Source: Candidatus Binatus sp. (lineage in GTDB: Bacteria > Desulfobacterota > Binatia > Binatales > Binataceae). From it: 33,029 bases of DNA. Under the pieces are notes generated by a model. The model made no database searches. It was not told the origin of the DNA and saw nothing but the letters and a program-made list of their open reading frames with translations. Shown one piece after another: positions 31,825 to 33,029 of this stretch. Every line of letters begins with the position of its first letter. Position 1 is the stretch's first letter. Made by a program: the position numbers and the translations under genes. The DNA lies in NCBI RefSeq assembly GCF_030646925.1, contig NZ_JAUSKL010000103.1, forward strand, positions 1 to 33,029, given 5' to 3'.

Positions 31825-33027
31825 ATGACGGAAAATGAACGCGAAGATATTGTGCAGCGGGCGCGGACGGTAGCAGTGGAGAAGCTTGCGCCGCGCGCCG
31901 ATACGCACGATCGCGAAGGCTCGTTCCCGACCGAGAACTTTGCCGACTTGCATCGCGCAGGGTTGCTGGGGCTCCCTATTCCGGTCCGCTACGGCGGTCT
32001 TGGCGGCGGTATCGGCGGCGACCATCGATCCTTTTATCCGGTGGTGCACGAGATCGCACGCGGATGCGGATCGACCGCGCTGATTTACGGACATCATGCG
32101 TACGTGGCCGGATTGGTAGCTCAGCTCGGCACCGAAAATCAGCAACAGCGCTATTTCGAGCAAGTGCTTAAGCGGGGCGCGCTGTTCGCTTCGATTGGAT
32201 CGGAGCCTGCGGGCGGCAATCTTGCTGCGATGAGCACGACGGCGCGGCGCGTTGCGGGCGGTTACGTTTTGAACGGACGCAAGCGCTTCGGCTCAGGCAT
32301 GGGCTACACAACGTTTCACATGATATGGGCGCAACTCGAGGGTGAGTCCAATCTCGAAAAGGGGTTGCTGCTGGCCTTCATCGAGCCGGACAACCCGCAC
32401 ATCAAGATCATCCGCGATTGGAGCTCGATGGGGATGCGGGCGACCGCTACCGACGGCATGGAGTTGACCGAGTGCTTCGTCCCGGACGATGACGTGCTCG
32501 AGGGTCCGGGCGCCTATTTTCGCTTGCCGATACCTGGGCTGTTTTTCCACACCGAGTTCGCCGCCAACTTTACAGGCGTCGCCTCGGGCGCGCTCGACTT
32601 CGCGGTACAATATGTTCGCGAACAGACGCGCCCGTGGATGGGCAGCGACCTCACCCGCGCGATCGACGATCCCTATCTGCAGTATCGTTTCGGCGAGATG
32701 TACTCGCTGCGGGAGGCCTCGCTGTCATTGGTGAACCGCTCGGCCGCGGCGATTCAACGCGCGCAGGATTCCGGCACCCAAAACGATCTTGTGGAAGCGG
32801 CGAAGGCGTCCTGGTCGGCGAAGATCTTCGCCACCGAAGCCAGCGGCAAAATCACCAACATGGTTTTCCAGGTTTGCGGCGCCCGATCAACGCGAATGAA
32901 GTACAACCTCGATCGGTTCTGGCGCGATGCGCGCACCTTTACGCTGCATGATCCGGTGGACGGACGTCGGCAAGCGCTGGGCGCGGTCGTGCTGGGCGCT
33001 CATGAGTATCGCGCGTCGATCATTTGA
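31825..33027 (+). CDS. Acyl-CoA-dehydrogenase-fold flavin monooxygenase, DszC/SfnC-like
   Basis: 400 aa from ATG 31825, with GAGGA six bases upstream; the GTG at 31813 is too close to its own AGGGG. The fold is that of acyl-CoA dehydrogenase (IGSEPAGGNLAAMSTTARR, GRKRFGSGMGYTTF). The C-terminus reads NLDRFWRDARTFTLHDPVD and lacks a dehydrogenase YEGT Glu. The ARTxTLHDPV ending is typical of DszC and SfnC flavin monooxygenases, which use FMNH2 and O2 on sulfur compounds. A true dehydrogenase is the alternative. It ends with TGA two bases before the window edge and appears complete. Last visible gene of the unit that starts at 27607. Confidence 0.82.
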   Translation: MTENEREDIVQRARTVAVEKLAPRADTHDREGSFPTENFADLHRAGLLGLPIPVRYGGLGGGIGGDHRSFYPVVHEIARGCGSTALIYGHHAYVAGLVAQLGTENQQQRYFEQVLKRGALFASIGSEPAGGNLAAMSTTARRVAGGYVLNGRKRFGSGMGYTTFHMIWAQLEGESNLEKGLLLAFIEPDNPHIKIIRDWSSMGMRATATDGMELTECFVPDDDVLEGPGAYFRLPIPGLFFHTEFAANFTGVASGALDFAVQYVREQTRPWMGSDLTRAIDDPYLQYRFGEMYSLREASLSLVNRSAAAIQRAQDSGTQNDLVEAAKASWSAKIFATEASGKITNMVFQVCGARSTRMKYNLDRFWRDARTFTLHDPVDGRRQALGAVVLGAHEYRASII

Positions 33028-33029
33028 AG

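Noticed and set aside
1-33029. CRISPR arrays, tRNA or rRNA genes, insertion sequences and phage genes
   Set aside because: I saw no regularly spaced repeats, cloverleaf genes, transposase motifs or terminal inverted repeats anywhere in the window.

Overview
The window reads as a high-GC, gene-dense bacterial chromosome segment with short intergenic gaps and Shine-Dalgarno-led genes. The gene families point to an uncultured soil-type lineage such as Binatota, Rokubacteria or Entotheonella; that placement is inferred from gene content only. No tRNA, rRNA, CRISPR array, insertion sequence or phage gene was seen. The content is one large catabolic gene cluster: eight luciferase-like flavin monooxygenases (LLM), four paralogous metal-dependent amidohydrolases of a 'DSDGH' type, two acyl-CoA-dehydrogenase-fold enzymes (one closer to DszC/SfnC flavin monooxygenases), a TauD-like dioxygenase, two paralogous candidate diiron proteins, a DsbA/FrnE-like protein, a CoA-transferase, a carboxyltransferase, a cytosolic sulfite-oxidase homologue, both ETF subunits, a rhodanese and one TetR-type regulator.

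Layout: 1-516 rhodanese (-, cut by the window edge); 791-3422 MerB-like protein, cupin and acyl-CoA dehydrogenase (-); 3657-5670 LLM and a frameshifted metallo-beta-lactamase-fold gene (+); 5810-7348 DsbA-like and diiron-like (-); 7576-12760 TauD-like, carboxyltransferase, CoA-transferase and LLM (+); 12864-14873 diiron-like and LLM (+); 14914-20645 amidohydrolase, LLM, sulfite oxidase, ETF beta and ETF alpha (-); 20843-26356 three LLMs and an amidohydrolase (-); 26575-27336 TetR (-); 27607-33027 two amidohydrolases, LLM and DszC-like enzyme (+).

Two observations stand out. First, 2742-3422 is one continuous MerB-like (organomercurial lyase) frame interrupted by exactly two in-frame TGA codons, at codons 91 and 156. 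They fall where MerB has its two catalytic cysteines (C96 and C159). Each TGA is followed at the right distance by a hairpin with a GGU-containing apical loop; the second is a perfect 7-bp stem with a GGUC loop, like the E. coli fdhF SECIS. It is best read as a double-selenocysteine MerB homologue. Second, a 28-bp dyad, CGGTACY-N14-RGTACCG (two GTAC cores exactly 20 bp apart), occurs seven times. All copies are intergenic, and there is one at the head of every predicted transcription unit, including the divergent region upstream of tetR. This suggests the whole window is a single regulon under the local TetR protein.

Working together, the monooxygenases, the sulfite oxidase, the thiol-oxidation-type cupin and the rhodanese suggest oxidative breakdown of organosulfur or related heteroatom compounds, with CoA-thioester processing and ETF-linked electron flow. 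No flavin reductase is present in the window, so reduced flavin must come from elsewhere. Substrates are not identifiable from sequence.
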